Part shown: one piece after another, positions 35,518 to 42,751 of the stretch | Numbering within the stretch: the stretch's first letter is position 1 | Layout: each line of letters begins with the position of its first letter | Source of the DNA: Alphaproteobacteria bacterium | GTDB lineage: Bacteria; Pseudomonadota; Alphaproteobacteria; Kiloniellales; DSM-21159 | Reading direction: 5' to 3' | NCBI GenBank assembly: GCA_030433005.1 | Contig: JAUILQ010000008.1 | Span: 81,106 to 123,856 of the forward strand | Length of the DNA: 42,751 nt | Position numbers and translations under genes: made by a program | Notes under the pieces: model-generated | The model's input: only the letters and a program-made list of their open reading frames with translations | The model's database searches: none | Told to the model about the DNA's origin: nothing

Positions 35518-36644
35518 GACTTCACGCGCTCCCGACCGGCCATATCGAACTCGGCGTAGTGACGCGAAATCCAATTGCTGCGCTCGCCATCTAGCGCTGC
35601 CTCGATCCAGCCGGGATTGTCGAGATACCAGTCTACAGTGCGAGCCAAGCCTTCGGAGAAGACCGTCGTCGGTCGCCACTCGAGCTCGTGCGATGTTGCC
35701 GTTGGATCGACGGCGTAGCGCCGGTCGTGGCCCGGCCGATCTGAAACTGGCGTGATAAGCCGAGCATGGGGCGCGCCCTCGGGGCGGCGTGTGTCGAGCA
35801 GTGTGCAGAGCAACTCAAGAACTTCGAGGTTCGATCGGTCACGGCCGGAACCAAAGACATAGCGACCGCCACTCGCTCCATCGGGTACGCCGCGCTCCAA
35901 AGCCGCGACCAAGCCCTCGCAGTGATCCTCGACCGCGAGCCAGTCACGCCGTTGGCGACCGTCACCGTAGAGCGGGATCGGCCGCCCGGCGAGTGCGTTG
36001 CAGATCGCCAGAGGAATCAGCTTCTCCGGATGCTGGCGAGGCCCGTAGTTGTTTGTGCAATGGCAAATCAGGGTTGCCAAGCCGTGGGTGTGTCGTGCTG
36101 CGTACACCAAATGGTCGGCCCCGGCCTTGGACGCAGCATAGGGCGAGTTCGGCCGATAGGGGCTGCCGACGGTGAAGGGAGGTTCACCGTCGTCGAGTGA
36201 GCCAAAGACTTCGTCGGTTGAGACCTGCAGAAAGCGGAACCTATGACGCCGGTCGGCGGAGTGTTGTTCCAATTCCCTGCGCGAGGCATCAAGCAGCCGC
36301 TGTGTGCCAAGCACATTGGTCTCAACGAAGCCGTCGGCCGCCTCGATCGAGCGGTCGACGTGGCTCTGGGCAGCGAGGTTAATGACAGCGTCCGGACGCG
36401 CGCTTCTAAACAGGCTGTACAAGGTCTCGGAACATCGTAGATCACCCTCCACGAGTGTGAATCCGGGGTGGCCGCGCAGTGCGCGCACGTTCTCCGGCAC
36501 TGCCGGATAGGCCATGTTGTCGAGAGCGACGACATGCGCGATGTCTCGCTCAAGCAACAAGCGCACAAGGTTGGCGCCGATGAAGCCGGCGGCTCCGGTG
36601 ATAAGCCATACGGGGTGTTCGTGCTTCGCTCGCTTATCTGCCAT
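35514..36644 (-). CDS. rmlB: dTDP-glucose 4,6-dehydratase
   Basis: A 376-residue extended short-chain dehydrogenase. LITGAAGFIGANLVRLL is the NAD loop, NLAAQSHVDRSIE, STDEVFGS with the catalytic Asp-Glu, YAASKAGADHLV with the Tyr-Lys pair, and NNYGPRQHPEKLIPL all match RmlB. It makes dTDP-4-keto-6-deoxyglucose, the branch point for many deoxysugars. rmlC and rmlD are not in the window. The ATG at 36644 gives the normal N-terminus; the upstream ribosome binding site is weak. It is divergent from kdsD with a 242-base gap. Confidence 0.93.
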   Translation of the reverse strand: MADKRAKHEHPVWLITGAAGFIGANLVRLLLERDIAHVVALDNMAYPAVPENVRALRGHPGFTLVEGDLRCSETLYSLFRSARPDAVINLAAQSHVDRSIEAADGFVETNVLGTQRLLDASRRELEQHSADRRHRFRFLQVSTDEVFGSLDDGEPPFTVGSPYRPNSPYAASKAGADHLVYAARHTHGLATLICHCTNNYGPRQHPEKLIPLAICNALAGRPIPLYGDGRQRRDWLAVEDHCEGLVAALERGVPDGASGGRYVFGSGRDRSNLEVLELLCTLLDTRRPEGAPHARLITPVSDRPGHDRRYAVDPTATSHELEWRPTTVFSEGLARTVDWYLDNPGWIEAALDGERSNWISRHYAEFDMAGRERVKS

Positions 36645-36886
36645 CGACGAGCCTGTGTCAGGATGGTGAAGCCCTATAGGGCACCTCCTTGGTGCAGATT
36701 TGGTTAATGAGCTGGTAACAGTCCATGCGTTTGGCACTTCGATCGCGGATCCGTCAGCGAAACCTTTGCCTGCATGGGGCGATCTGAGGTAAGTGGCGGT
36801 TTACTGCATTCGCTGTAATTTGCGCGAGCACTCCTACCGTCGTGCCAGGGTGTGCATCTTAGCAGTGCCGGGATCGAGCAACACGA
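36645..36886. promoter_or_regulatory. divergent intergenic region between rmlB and kdsD
   Basis: A 242-base gap whose composition is less GC-rich than the flanking genes. Promoters for both divergent genes are expected, but I found no pair of boxes that I would defend, and no clear operator repeat. Confidence 0.3.
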
Positions 36887-37903
36887 ATGACCCACCAGTC
36901 CACTTTCGCCACCAAGCAGCTTCCCTCCGCTTCAGAACTCAACGCCGATGTCCTGCTGGAGACGGCACGTCAGGTTGTGACGATTCAGCGTGATGGCCTG
37001 GAGGCTCTATCCTCAGCGCTTGGCGAAAGTCTCGTGGAGGCAGTGCGCATCATCGCCAGCGCCCCCGGCCACGTCATCGTTACCGGCATGGGCAAGTCCG
37101 GTCACGTTGGGCGCAAGATTGCCGCGACCTTCGCGTCTACAGGCACGCCGGCCTTCTTTGTGCATCCGGGCGAGGCGAGCCATGGCGATCTCGGCATGAT
37201 TACGGCTAGCAATGTCGTGCTCGCAATATCGAACTCCGGTGAGACCAACGAGTTGTCGGACCTGCTGGTCTATACTAGGCGCTTCGGTATTCCGCTAATC
37301 GCGATTACCTCCGGGAGTGACAGCACGCTGGTTCGACAAGCCGATGCCGCCTTGGTCCTGCCGACGGTCGATGAAGCATGCCCGCTGGGTTTGGCGCCGA
37401 CCACCTCTACGACCCTAACAATGGTCATTGGGGATGCTCTGGCCGTGGCGCTGCTGAGCGTGAAGGGCTTCACGCGAGACGATTTCCGTGACCGCCACCC
37501 AGGTGGTCGTCTCGGCAACGTGCTGCTGCGTGTTGGCGACATCATGCATCAAGGTACCGCCGTTCCCTTGGTCGAATCAGCCGCCACCATGGGGAAGGCG
37601 GTGATCCGTATGTCGGAGGGCGGCTTCGGATGCGTTGGCGTGACCGATGCGGACGGGCAGCTGATCGGGATAGTGACCGATGGCGACTTGCGCCGCCATA
37701 TGAGCGGTGACTTGCTCTCACTGGCGGTGGAGTCAGTAATGACCCCGGCGCCTAAAACGATCGACGCGTCAGCGCTGGCGGCAGAGGCGCTCAAGGTCAT
37801 GAACGATTCAAGGCCTAAGATTAATGCGCTGTTCATAGTCGAGAATGGTCGCCCAATTGGTTTCCTGCATTTACATGACTGCTTGAGGGCGGGAGTATAC
37901 TGA
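36887..37903 (+). CDS. kdsD: arabinose-5-phosphate isomerase (KdsD/KpsF family)
   Basis: A 338-residue protein with an N-terminal SIS sugar-isomerase domain (VIVTGMGKSGHVGRKIAATF, VHPGEASHGDLGMI, AISNSGETNELSDLL, TTSTTLTMVIGDALAVAL) and two CBS domains (VGDIMHQGTAVPLV and VESVMTPAPKTI). It converts ribulose-5-phosphate to arabinose-5-phosphate for Kdo synthesis. A copy inside a glycan locus with Wzm/Wzt genes is usual for capsule clusters that need Kdo for a lipid linker. ATG 36887 gives a slightly longer N-terminus than most; no strong ribosome binding site is visible. Confidence 0.92.
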   Translation: MTHQSTFATKQLPSASELNADVLLETARQVVTIQRDGLEALSSALGESLVEAVRIIASAPGHVIVTGMGKSGHVGRKIAATFASTGTPAFFVHPGEASHGDLGMITASNVVLAISNSGETNELSDLLVYTRRFGIPLIAITSGSDSTLVRQADAALVLPTVDEACPLGLAPTTSTTLTMVIGDALAVALLSVKGFTRDDFRDRHPGGRLGNVLLRVGDIMHQGTAVPLVESAATMGKAVIRMSEGGFGCVGVTDADGQLIGIVTDGDLRRHMSGDLLSLAVESVMTPAPKTIDASALAAEALKVMNDSRPKINALFIVENGRPIGFLHLHDCLRAGVY

Positions 37904-38449
37904 GTAACCATCTCGCCACATTGACGCTGATTCTAGTAGTCGTGTTTGTCCAAAGAACAGGGGGTATCAATTCTCTGCTGATTGTGGGTGTTAGGATGCT
38001 GTTAAAACGGATTTTAATGCCCATAAGGGATTTCAGAATGTTTGCTGCGTTTGCTGGAAATGGCGCTCGATCTCATCGAGGCGACGTGTCGGAGATCTGC
38101 CACCCGTCACCTTCTCTATGAAGCAACTGGACCCGTGGCATTGCCACCGGCCCAGCGCCTTTCGTCTGACTCCGTTGGAAGGTCGGCCCGTCTAAGATTA
38201 CGGTATCTCGTAGCTGACGTCGTAGCCGCAATTTCCAGGTACCAGTCCGATGAGGATCGCGGAGCACGGGCTATCGTAACGGCGGAGCGTTTGCCTCCGG
38301 CGACGGGTTGACGGGCGCGCTGACTCCGCTCTTTGCGAGCCAGGCCTATGAGGCGAAGACGTGCTCCGCGGCATTGCTTGCTGCCACCGAACCCTCGCTG
38401 AGTTCAGCGGCGGCAGGCGGATCCGTTGCGCCTGCCGCCGCCCGTCGGC
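37904..38449. other. intergenic stretch with no supported gene
   Basis: About 546 bases. The first 140 bases are the most AT-rich part of the window. Short open frames exist on both strands (for example 38042-38311 plus) but lack credible ribosome binding sites or recognisable protein features. The only structured element is the hairpin at 38407-38441. It could contain remains of an old gene. Confidence 0.4.
38407..38441 (-). terminator. strong hairpin just after the lipoprotein gene
   Basis: A perfect 13-bp inverted repeat (GCGGCGGCAGGCG / CGCCTGCCGCCGC) with a 9-base loop. It starts nine bases beyond the lipoprotein stop at 38450. No T-run follows on the minus strand, so it may be an RNA-stabilising or Rho-assisted end rather than a classical terminator. 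Confidence 0.55.
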
Positions 38450-38878
38450 TCAAAGGTTCTCGACGTTGCCCGTCAAGATCTCGTCCCGGGATTGTTGCGA
38501 GCTCTCTCCTGAGCCCGAGACGAGAGCCCAGACGATCTCGTCTCCGTCCTCATAGAGGCGCCAGCATCCCTGTCTGCCGTCGACCCAGTTCTCCCATTGC
38601 CGGCAGAAGAGGCCGTCCTCGCCGACAGACCAAGTACCGCGGTCGATCTCGCTGCCGCCGCTCCAGGTCGCCTCCCCACGCATCTCACCGGAAGGATCCC
38701 AGTAGATGACGTAGTCGGCGCCGGTGCTCGCGACACCGCGCTCGGTGGTGTTGGCCACGAGCAACATCACTTCTTCCTTCGATAGCGGTGTCTTCCCGGC
38801 TTCGGCCATCTGTTCGGCCTTCGTGGTGCAGCCGGCGACCGCTAGGACGGCCATCGCGAGTGCAAGCAGAATGCGCAT
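38450..38878 (-). CDS. small lipoprotein, DUF995-like
   Basis: A 142-residue protein with a lipoprotein signal: MRILLALAMAVLAVAGC, where VAGC is the lipobox. The mature part has LSKEEVMLLVANTTERG, YVIYWDPSGEMRGEATW, GTWSVGEDGLFCRQW and a second Cys in GCWRLYEDGDEI. This order (hydrophobic LVxNTT segment, Tyr-rich strand, GTW...C pair) resembles the DUF995-type proteins of alphaproteobacteria, whose role is unknown. ATG 38878 has GAGGGG eight bases upstream. It is divergent from the LuxR-type regulator and ends at a hairpin. A link to the glycan genes is not evident. Confidence 0.8.
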   Translation of the reverse strand: MRILLALAMAVLAVAGCTTKAEQMAEAGKTPLSKEEVMLLVANTTERGVASTGADYVIYWDPSGEMRGEATWSGGSEIDRGTWSVGEDGLFCRQWENWVDGRQGCWRLYEDGDEIVWALVSGSGESSQQSRDEILTGNVENL

Positions 38879-39107
38879 GGATTTCCCCTCGCTATTCATG
38901 AACGGCGACCTGCAGTTTCCAATGACCGGCCGAGACCCAGGTCGCCTCGGTCACACAGCCGGTCATTCCATGCCACGTCGAAGAACGGCGGACTGGCTCA
39001 GCTGGAGCAACCACTTCATCAAGACAGGCGCAGCTCCGCATCACCCACATGGGGGATGCACCACCAAGAGGTTGAAGAAGGGTGCGGTTACAAGCCATGA
39101 TTCGTGC

Positions 39108-40166
39108 ATGGTTCGCTCTGCCGACATGCTGGCATCGATCTACGATCCCACGTTCCTGCAGGAGCGGGGCCTCACGGGTTACCTGCAACATTTGAGTCGG
39201 TCCCTCGACGCGCCGGTGATCTTTGCCGAGGTGTTCGACCTCACCGCCAAGGCCGTCACCGAATCCTGGCGGAACGTTTATCCCTTTGCGGTCTCATATG
39301 AGGAGGTGGCGCTGCACAATCCTCGGCACCGCAACGGCTTCCCACGTCCCGGACTAGTGTTCAGCGACGCCCGGCTGCTGAGCGAAAGCGAGATCGCGCG
39401 GAGCCATTTCCACAACGAGATCCTGCCCGCGGCGGGCATTGGGGACTTTGTTGGGGGGTGCGAACATCTTGATCGCAACCGACTTTGCGCGCTGACCTTC
39501 AGCTTTGATTCCCGCATCGATACTAGCCAAGGGCACTTGTTCGAGCGCTACGCCTTGGCCTTTCGCCATGTGCAGAACTTTCTCGCGATCCAAACTGAGT
39601 GCTTCAGGCGCAGCCTCGTGGCCACCGGCAGCTCAGCCACCGTCTTCTTCAGGCTCGACAGAGGGCTGCGCATTATCGAACGACTGACCAAGAGCGAGAC
39701 GATGCATGCGGAGGCCAGCCGCTGGGTTTCGGACCTGCGAGGGGAGTTCCGGATCCGCGACCAGACTGCGCACGCCGTCCTCTGCCGTTACTTTTCACGA
39801 CTGCGTGACGACGACGAGGCTTGGCAGCTGATGCCGGCTTTGCGGCTGCCGCTCGCCGGCGGCGCCACGCTTCGAATCGTCAGCAGCAATGCCGTCGCTA
39901 TGTCCGGTTTGCTACCGCATGCGGACGTCTGGGTGGCCCTTGATGTGCCCGAGAGACGGCTGTCGTCGGTCGAGCCGCTATCGCGGTCCTATGGCCTTAC
40001 GCCAGCCGAAGCGCGAGTGCTCGAATGCCTCCTCCAAGGCGCTTCCCGCGCCGGGATCGCTAGGCAGCGTGGCGTTGCCCGGGAAACGGTCAAGAGCCAG
40101 ACGGCTTCGATCTTCGGGAAGATGGACGTTGCAGATCAGAAGGAACTGATGCGGCGCTTCAGCTAG
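39108..40166 (+). CDS. LuxR-family transcriptional regulator
   Basis: A 352-residue protein with a C-terminal LuxR-type helix-turn-helix: YGLTPAEARVLECLLQGASRAGIARQRGVARETVKSQ is the DNA-binding unit (given here as its key blocks LTPAEARVLECLL, IARQRGVARETVKSQ and IFGKMD). The N-terminal 260 residues show no motif I can name, and no clear acyl-homoserine-lactone pocket. ATG 39108 is a choice among several; the frame stays open upstream but reads as non-coding. The stop codon is part of the CTAG duplicated by insertion of the IS1380 element, so the coding sequence itself is intact. It may regulate the neighbouring genes; no target site was found. Confidence 0.75.
   Translation: MVRSADMLASIYDPTFLQERGLTGYLQHLSRSLDAPVIFAEVFDLTAKAVTESWRNVYPFAVSYEEVALHNPRHRNGFPRPGLVFSDARLLSESEIARSHFHNEILPAAGIGDFVGGCEHLDRNRLCALTFSFDSRIDTSQGHLFERYALAFRHVQNFLAIQTECFRRSLVATGSSATVFFRLDRGLRIIERLTKSETMHAEASRWVSDLRGEFRIRDQTAHAVLCRYFSRLRDDDEAWQLMPALRLPLAGGATLRIVSSNAVAMSGLLPHADVWVALDVPERRLSSVEPLSRSYGLTPAEARVLECLLQGASRAGIARQRGVARETVKSQTASIFGKMDVADQKELMRRFS
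40163..40166. repeat. target-site duplication, left copy (CTAG)
   Basis: CTAG directly before the left terminal repeat of the IS1380 element, matched by CTAG at 41816-41819. It includes the TAG stop of the LuxR-type gene. Confidence 0.8.
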
Positions 40167-41815
40167 CCCGGATATCTTCACGAGGAGAAGGTGCATCGGG
40201 GTCCTGATTGAGTGATAATTCTTCTGCGACAAAGACTTATCAAAACGCAGGAGGGTTCCCCGATGCCGACAGAGTGTAGCCCGGAACCGATGCTGTTCGC
40301 ACGCCTTGATCGGCGTGCTGTGGTCGCGGATTTTGGTGGCGGGGCGATCACCTCGGATGCCGGTGCGCTGCTGCTCGGGGCGACGGATCGGGTGATCGGG
40401 CTGGTCGAGCGCTTCGCCGCCTGCTTCACCGACGGCCGCGCACCGCGGCGTGTCGTGCACGACGTGCACACCCTGGTCGGTCAGCGGGTCTTCGGCATCG
40501 CGCTCGGCTACGAGGATCTGATCGACCATGACGAGCTGCGCCGCGATCCCGTGCTCGGCACGGTGCTGGGGCGGCTGGAGGCACGCCGGCCGGGCTGTGC
40601 CCCGCTGGCCGGCAAGAGCACGCTGAACCGGCTCGAGCATGCCCCGGACGGCGCGCACCGCTACCGGCGCATCGGCCATGACGCGGCGGCCATCGAGAGC
40701 CTGTTCGTCGAGCTGTTCCTCGACGCCCACGAGCGGGCGCCGCAGCGGATCGTCCTCGACCTGGGCGCCACCGACGACCCGATCCACGGGCATCAGGAAG
40801 GCCGCTTCTTCCACGGCTACTACGACTGCTACTGCTACCTGCCGCTCTACGTGTTCTGCGGCGGGCACCTGCTGGCCGCCAGGCTGCGCCGCGCCGACAT
40901 CGACGCCAGCGCCGGCGCGCTCGAGGAGGTCGCCCGGATCGTCGGGTCCATCCGCGCGCGCTGGCCGAGGGTCCGCATCCTGCTGCGCGCCGACAGCGGC
41001 TTTGCCCGCGACAACCTGATGACCTGGTGCGAGGCCAACAGGGTCGACTACCTGTTCGGCCTGGCCCGCGACGCCCGGCTGGTCGAGCGCATCCACGCCG
41101 AGCTCGCCTGGGCCGAGGAGGAGGCCGAGCGCAGCGGCAGGCCGATCCGCCGCTTCGCCGACTTCCGCTGGGCCATCCTGGACAGCTGGAGCCGCCGGCG
41201 GCGGGCCGTCGCCAAAGCCGAGTGGATGCCGGGCCGCGGCGAACACGGCGCCAACCCGCGCTTCGTCGTCACCTCGATCCCCGCCTCCCAGCTCGACGCC
41301 CGGACCCTCTACGAGCGCCTCTACTGCGCTCGCGGCAACATGGAGAACAGGATCAAGGAGTGCCAGCTCGACCTCTTCGCCGACCGCACCAGCGCGGCGA
41401 CCATGAGGGCCAACCAGCTACGCCTGTGGTTCGCCTCCATGGCCTACGTCCTGCTCGCCGCGCTGCGCCGGATCGCCCTGGCGCATACCCGATTACAGAG
41501 GGCGAGCTGCGGCTCGCTGCGCCTCAAGCTGCTCAAGATCGGCGCCCAGGTGACCGTGACCGTGCGGCGCATCCGCGTCGCCATGGCCTCGGCCTGCCCT
41601 TACGCCGATGAGTTCTCCCTCGCGCACGCTCGATTGTGCCGCTGACCGCGCCAGCCGCGCCGAGACCGCCATCCCATCAACGACGCCGAACCGCATCGAT
41701 CTGAAACGCGCTCGTCCGGCGCAACGGCATCTCATGGTGAAGCGGATCCTTCACCGAACGCCTCGCCTCCAAGTCCTCTCTCGGCCGCAAGCACAACGCC
41801 GGTGGGAAATCCGGG
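40167..41815 (+). mobile_element. intact IS1380-family insertion sequence
   Basis: A 1649-bp element bounded by imperfect inverted terminal repeats: CCCGGATATCTTCAC at the left and the complement of GTGGGAAATCCGGG at the right. It is flanked by a 4-bp direct repeat CTAG (40163-40166 and 41816-41819). It contains one full transposase gene. Length, single gene and 4-bp duplication fit the IS1380 family. Intact ends and gene suggest recent insertion. Confidence 0.9.
40263..41645 (+). CDS. IS1380-family transposase
   Basis: A 460-residue DDE transposase. LDLGATDDPIHGHQEG contains the first Asp region, LLRADSGFARD the second, and RGNMENRIKECQLDLFADRT the Glu region, all in the IS1380 arrangement; TSDAGALLL near the N-terminus is also typical. 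The ATG at 40263 has GGAGGG eight bases upstream. There are no internal stops or frameshifts, so it is probably active. Confidence 0.92.
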   Translation: MPTECSPEPMLFARLDRRAVVADFGGGAITSDAGALLLGATDRVIGLVERFAACFTDGRAPRRVVHDVHTLVGQRVFGIALGYEDLIDHDELRRDPVLGTVLGRLEARRPGCAPLAGKSTLNRLEHAPDGAHRYRRIGHDAAAIESLFVELFLDAHERAPQRIVLDLGATDDPIHGHQEGRFFHGYYDCYCYLPLYVFCGGHLLAARLRRADIDASAGALEEVARIVGSIRARWPRVRILLRADSGFARDNLMTWCEANRVDYLFGLARDARLVERIHAELAWAEEEAERSGRPIRRFADFRWAILDSWSRRRRAVAKAEWMPGRGEHGANPRFVVTSIPASQLDARTLYERLYCARGNMENRIKECQLDLFADRTSAATMRANQLRLWFASMAYVLLAALRRIALAHTRLQRASCGSLRLKLLKIGAQVTVTVRRIRVAMASACPYADEFSLAHARLCR

Positions 41816-41819
41816 CTAG
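41816..41819. repeat. target-site duplication, right copy (CTAG)
   Basis: CTAG immediately after the right terminal repeat; pairs with 40163-40166. Confidence 0.8.
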
Positions 41820-42076
41820 CCTTCCTTGGATCCAACAGCGGCGCCTGTCCTTACCGCCGCAGTAAGCGTCACCGAGGCGGCGATGCCGAGCTGCATTGCA
41901 GCTGAGTTCGTTCAGCCCGATCGAGCGGCGCACCCCATTTTGTTGAAGGGACATTTCGAGGTTTGGCGCTTCTCTCTCTTGCAAGCGGCCATCTTAGCTT
42001 TCTCGGCAAGGGCGCATCGGCGCAACCGGCGTGCCCGTCAACACTTTTCCAGAATTGTGCCGAGAGGAGCGCAAAA

Positions 42077-42427
42077 ATGACGACTTACAACTACGTTGAG
42101 AAGAGAAACGGCGTGCGTACCGAGGTCATCTTTGACGGGGAAGGGACGATCGAGGGTCTGCTGGTGGAGACAGTGGAACTGGGGTACCGCATGAGCGCGC
42201 TCAGACAAGACACTTACGAAAGAATCGCGCGCTGGGAGATCGAAAGCACCGACCGGGTCGGCTTGGTGCCGGGAGACGAACTGTTGAAGTATATGCCAGA
42301 ATATCTGGAGCATCCGGAGGGCGAGGCGAACCTCAGGAGCGTCCCGCTACGCGCGATCGTGACTGACGTCTTGGGCACGTCCCAAGAGTGGATTGCTGCG
42401 CTCGGAATGTACAATTGGACTCCGTGA
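42077..42427 (+). CDS. small protein of unknown function
   Basis: A 116-residue soluble, slightly acidic protein with no signal peptide or membrane segment. ATG 42077 follows GAGAGGAGC eight bases upstream, a good ribosome binding site. The sequence (MTTYNYVEKRNGVRT, TIEGLLVETVELGYRM, YERIARWEIESTDR) has no motif I recognise. It lies between the IS1380 element and the start of another insertion sequence and so is probably a leftover of the resident sequence or cargo. The 257 bases before it show nothing else. Confidence 0.6.
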   Translation: MTTYNYVEKRNGVRTEVIFDGEGTIEGLLVETVELGYRMSALRQDTYERIARWEIESTDRVGLVPGDELLKYMPEYLEHPEGEANLRSVPLRAIVTDVLGTSQEWIAALGMYNWTP

Positions 42428-42550
42428 ACAGCGTCGACGGTAGCGCGGCGATTAGTCGAGGTCGGCCTCTCAACGCTGTGTATCAACCGACATCCGGAAC
42501 TGGTCCCTTGGCGACAGCTAAGGCTGCTCCCATTCGTGGTTGGCATCTAG

Positions 42551-42751
42551 CAGGCTGCTGAAAAAGTGTCTTCCGGCGCGGCCTGGGAGATGATTCGATT
42601 CCCGTGTCGTCTTGCCGAGGGAGGCTTGGCATGCGCGGCGGGGATGCGGGTTCGGGCGAGCTGTTTTCCTACGTGAGCTGCGAGGCGCGGGTGCCGGCGG
42701 ATCATCCTCTGCGGGCGATCCGGGCGGTGGTCGACGAAGCGCTGGAGGTTC
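42551..42751 (+). mobile_element. left end of a second insertion sequence, cut by the window edge
   Basis: A GGCTGCTGAAAAAGTG sequence at about 42553 is a typical terminal-repeat start of IS5/IS1182-like elements. A transposase start follows 78 bases later. The right end lies outside the window. Confidence 0.65.
42631..42751 (+). CDS. transposase N-terminus (IS5/IS1182-like), partial
   Basis: Forty codons are visible. ATG 42631 follows GGGAGG by seven bases. GELFSYVSCEARVPADHPLRAI matches the N-terminal (DUF772-type) region of IS5/IS1182-like transposases, here summarised by FSYV, ARVPADHPLR and VVDEALE. It continues beyond the window. Confidence 0.8.
   Translation, partial: MRGGDAGSGELFSYVSCEARVPADHPLRAIRAVVDEALEV

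Noticed and set aside
37904..38449. Short frames at 37921-38121, 38042-38311 and 38308-38709 (plus) and 38073-38267 (minus)
   Set aside because: No ribosome binding site, no recognisable protein features, and the last plus-strand frame is antisense to the lipoprotein gene.
38724..39107. N-terminal extension of the LuxR-type regulator back to 38724
   Set aside because: The extension is antisense to the lipoprotein gene and its signal peptide, and has no protein-like composition.

Overview
The window looks like part of a large surface-glycan locus from a high-GC Gram-negative bacterium. An alphaproteobacterium, perhaps a Rhodospirillales relative, is my best guess. I base that on strong GC bias at third codon positions, a Wzm/Wzt-type export system, a KdsD/KpsF homologue, a small lipoprotein resembling alphaproteobacterial DUF995-type proteins, and IS1380 and IS5 elements. 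The taxonomic call is an inference from style; no rRNA or tRNA gene was seen.

Layout. Positions 1-7521 hold very GC-rich genes: two and a half copies of a GT-B-like transferase that carries a SWDNLTNKG motif, a small methyltransferase, and a second transferase-like domain that occurs alone (1057-2169) and fused to the first kind (4846-7521). Positions 7579-11511 hold a TPR plus GT9-like protein, a decayed IS5-type transposase and two small secreted proteins that overlap tail to tail. Positions 11696-26241 form one long minus-strand gene run with many 4-base stop/start overlaps. In transcription order it encodes an SpsF-type cytidylyltransferase, a pseudaminic-acid-associated methylase, a PseG-PseH fusion, a methyltransferase, a PseA amidotransferase, HisH-like and WbuZ (HisF-like) ammonia-supply proteins, an FkbM methyltransferase, a PhyH-type dioxygenase, PseI with an extra N-terminal domain, two different Wzt-like ATPases, a sulfotransferase and a Wzm-like permease. 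Positions 26495-34515 run on the plus strand: PseB, PseC, a 1357-residue three-module transferase and two methyltransferases. Then come RmlA/RmlB (minus), KdsD/KpsF (plus), a lipoprotein (minus), a LuxR-type regulator (plus), an intact IS1380 element with a 4-bp target duplication, a small unknown gene and the start of another insertion sequence.

How the genes fit together. PseB, PseC, PseH, PseG, PseI and a cytidylyltransferase would make CMP-pseudaminic acid (or a close nonulosonate). PseA with HisH-like and WbuZ would convert an N-acetyl group to an acetamidino group. Methyl-, sulfo- and hydroxylation enzymes in the same run suggest a heavily decorated glycan. The multi-module transferases would assemble it, and the Wzm/Wzt system would export it across the inner membrane as a capsule or O-antigen-like polymer.

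The most unusual signal is the pair of Wzt paralogues with complementary defects. One has intact Walker A, Walker B and H-loop but a broken signature motif; the other has an intact signature but altered Walker A, Walker B and H-loop. This predicts a heterodimeric exporter with one working ATP site, whereas known Wzt proteins are homodimers. Also notable are the five copies of the SWDNLTNKG-type domain, the PseI fusion and the natural domain fusion at 4846-7521.
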